Assembly: GCA_028287725.1 (NCBI GenBank)
Contig: JAQBPC010000306.1
Coordinates: 1 to 6,781 of the forward strand
DNA length: 6,781 nt
Source: Chloroflexota bacterium
GTDB taxonomy: Bacteria > Chloroflexota > UBA5177 > JANWHV01
Direction of reading: 5' to 3'
The notes under the pieces are model-generated. The model was given only the letters and a program-made list of their open reading frames with translations. It was not told where the DNA came from and searched no databases. Shown piece after piece: positions 5,831-6,781 of this stretch (its first letter is position 1; every line of letters starts with the position of its first letter). A program made the position numbers and the translations under genes.

Positions 5831-6172
5831 ATGAATGTCTTCAAAAAACTCCAAGAAAATTCGCTCTACTGGCGTTACCGTTTCGTAACGCGTCGTTATC
5901 TTGCGGTCAAGCGGTGGTGGCGAGAGCTGCGCCAGCCCAGGGGTAGATCGCGCATGGTTCGGGTGGTACCGCGAGGAATGGCGGCGAACAGCCCCTACAG
6001 TCGAGGCAATGTAGGCGTAAACGCAACGCGTGGCATCACCTTCGTCGTCTTGCTTGCCGCGGCCTGGACTGCCTTGCTCGAAAGCCCACTTGGCCAATCT
6101 GGCTTTCCTGTAGGGCTATTACAAATCGCCGCCCTGGTACTCCTCGTATACCTGTTCGTCCGCTTCTGGTAG
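5831..6172 (+). CDS. Basic two-helix membrane protein, unknown function
   Basis: This 113-aa protein has a strikingly basic N-terminal half: 16 Arg or Lys against 2 acidic residues in the first 58, with aromatic residues mixed in (LYWRYRFVTRRYLAVKRWWR at 12-31). Two membrane helices follow, at about 68-84 (ITFVVLLAAAWTALL) and 93-111 (PVGLLQIAALVLLVYLFV). The basic part is predicted to stay in the cytoplasm and could touch the membrane surface or nucleic acid; that is inference. The ATG at 5831 is preferred because the promoter at 5736-5764 lies inside any longer form; the Shine-Dalgarno (taggtgg, about 13 nt upstream) is poor. The stop directly abuts the start of the glutaredoxin-like gene, so the two are surely co-transcribed. 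No family is recognised. Confidence 0.68.
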   Translation: MNVFKKLQENSLYWRYRFVTRRYLAVKRWWRELRQPRGRSRMVRVVPRGMAANSPYSRGNVGVNATRGITFVVLLAAAWTALLESPLGQSGFPVGLLQIAALVLLVYLFVRFW

Positions 6173-6430
6173 GTGCGAGTGACGATACTCAGGGTTCGTC
6201 TCTATTCGCGTCCTGGCTGCCACTTGTGCGAAAACGCCGAAGAGTTGCTTGACCAACTCGCGCTTGAGTGCCCCCTCGATCTGGAAATCCTCGACATTAC
6301 GACCGACATGGATCTTTTCGAGCGATACCGCTACGAGATTCCGGTGGTCGCCGTCGAGGGCGGCGGCAGCGTCGCGGGCCGAATAACCAGGGAAGACCTC
6401 CGCAGGGTGCTGCGACTGGGACCACATTAG
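6173..6430 (+). CDS. Glutaredoxin-like thioredoxin-fold protein with CHLC active site
   Basis: This 85-aa protein has the compact glutaredoxin-like fold (pfam DUF836/glutaredoxin-like group). An initial strand, RVRLYSRPG, leads into the redox motif C16-H-L-C19, followed by a helix (ENAEELLDQLALE), a strand with acidic residues (LDLEILDIT), the cis-proline segment EIPVV with P57, and a final helix (TREDLRRVL). Such proteins catalyse thiol-disulfide exchange in the cytoplasm, reduced by a low-molecular-weight thiol or thioredoxin reductase; the partner is unknown. The GTG at 6173 begins on the base after the stop of the upstream membrane protein. A second GTG at 6179 is equally possible and has AGGTG just ahead of it. 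Tight coupling suggests a shared role at the membrane, for instance reduction of a membrane-bound partner, but this is inference. Confidence 0.87.
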   Translation: MRVTILRVRLYSRPGCHLCENAEELLDQLALECPLDLEILDITTDMDLFERYRYEIPVVAVEGGGSVAGRITREDLRRVLRLGPH

Positions 6431-6477
6431 GCTCTTCGCGCTTACCCCGTGTCGGGACTGCAAGCAATACCCCACAG

Positions 6478-6500
6478 ACGCGCGAGCAACCTCGTCGCGT
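6478..6500. terminator. Strong hairpin between convergent genes
   Basis: ACGCGCGAG, loop CAAC, then CTCG-t-CGCGT form a 9-bp stem with a single bulged T. It lies in the 82-nt gap between the glutaredoxin-like gene and the minus-strand gene ending at 6513. No T-run follows on either strand, so it may slow polymerase or protect transcript ends rather than act as a classic intrinsic terminator. Confidence 0.4.
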
Positions 6501-6512
6501 TGGCGGGTCAAA

Positions 6513-6781
6513 CTATCCGACCGCGGGCTCAATCGTGACAAGCATGCTCCCGAGGCTGCCTAAAGGCGCAACCGTCGAGCAACGACCCGCGTAGAGCACG
6601 AATGAGCCTGCCGGCTCGGAAGGAAATATGTTGGCAGGTATTCTCGCCGTAATTGTGGCGATGCCGTGACCCTTCCGCTGGAACCTGCCGAGCGTGACCG
6701 GCAACCCATACGCATCGTTCATGCTCGCCAACCCGAGACACACCGGTGCATCGTCAAGCCGTGCTGCGGAGAGAGCCAAAC
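6513..6781 (-). CDS. Probable C-terminal part of an unidentified protein, open to the right edge
   Basis: The minus-strand frame is open from the right edge to a stop at 6513-6515, giving about 89 residues. Its C-terminal half alternates hydrophobic and polar residues like beta strands (GHGIATITARIPANIFP, GSFVLYAGRCSTVAPLGSLG, then MLVTIEPAVG). Codon third positions favour G and C as in neighbouring genes. The TTG that could start an 88-aa form lies at the very edge, so the gene more likely begins outside the window. There are two cysteines but no motif I recognise. The LYAGRC segment faintly recalls secreted beta-sandwich proteins with an HAGTC motif, which I do not regard as evidence. The opposite strand has no better frame here. 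Convergence with the glutaredoxin gene and the hairpin between them support a real gene end. Confidence 0.45.
   Translation of the reverse strand, partial: LALSAARLDDAPVCLGLASMNDAYGLPVTLGRFQRKGHGIATITARIPANIFPSEPAGSFVLYAGRCSTVAPLGSLGSMLVTIEPAVG

Overview
This is a 6.8 kb stretch of bacterial chromosome, moderately GC-rich, with short intergenic gaps, no RNA genes, no mobile elements and no CRISPR. It is ordinary housekeeping and metal-handling DNA plus several uncharacterised small membrane or secreted proteins. The gene mix (a DtxR-type regulator coupled to an FTR1 permease, an orphan 7-helix membrane protein, a small CxxC protein, a bacterial collagen-like protein) would fit Chloroflexota or a related soil or sediment lineage. 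That placement is an impression from protein style only; no marker in the window fixes the phylum.

Layout. Left (+ strand): the C-terminal half of a class I glutamine-amidotransferase-like hydrolase (peptidase C26, PuuD type), then a TrmH/SpoU-family RNA 2'-O-methyltransferase. Convergent to these is a minus-strand block read from right to left: a DtxR/MntR-family metal-dependent repressor, an FTR1/EfeU-type iron permease whose ATG overlaps the repressor stop (ATGA), and, 93 nt further on, an uncharacterised seven-helix membrane protein. The region upstream of the repressor has a plausible sigma-70-type promoter. Just upstream of its -35 lies a perfect 8-bp inverted repeat, a candidate operator. 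The repressor's best ribosome-binding site precedes an ATT codon rather than the GTG that ORF callers would choose.

Middle: a small CxxC protein (-) is divergent from a 78-aa two-helix membrane protein (+). The latter is followed by a secreted collagen-like protein with a signal peptide, a short coiled coil, 21 uninterrupted Gly-X-Y triplets and a C-terminal globular domain with two cysteines.

Right: a good promoter (TAGACA-17-TATACT) drives a probable two-gene operon, a very basic two-helix membrane protein directly abutting a glutaredoxin-like CHLC protein. This converges on a probable minus-strand gene that enters from the right edge, with a strong hairpin between them.

The best-supported functional unit is the metal-regulated iron-uptake operon (repressor plus permease). 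The collagen-like protein and the flanking small membrane proteins are the least explained parts.
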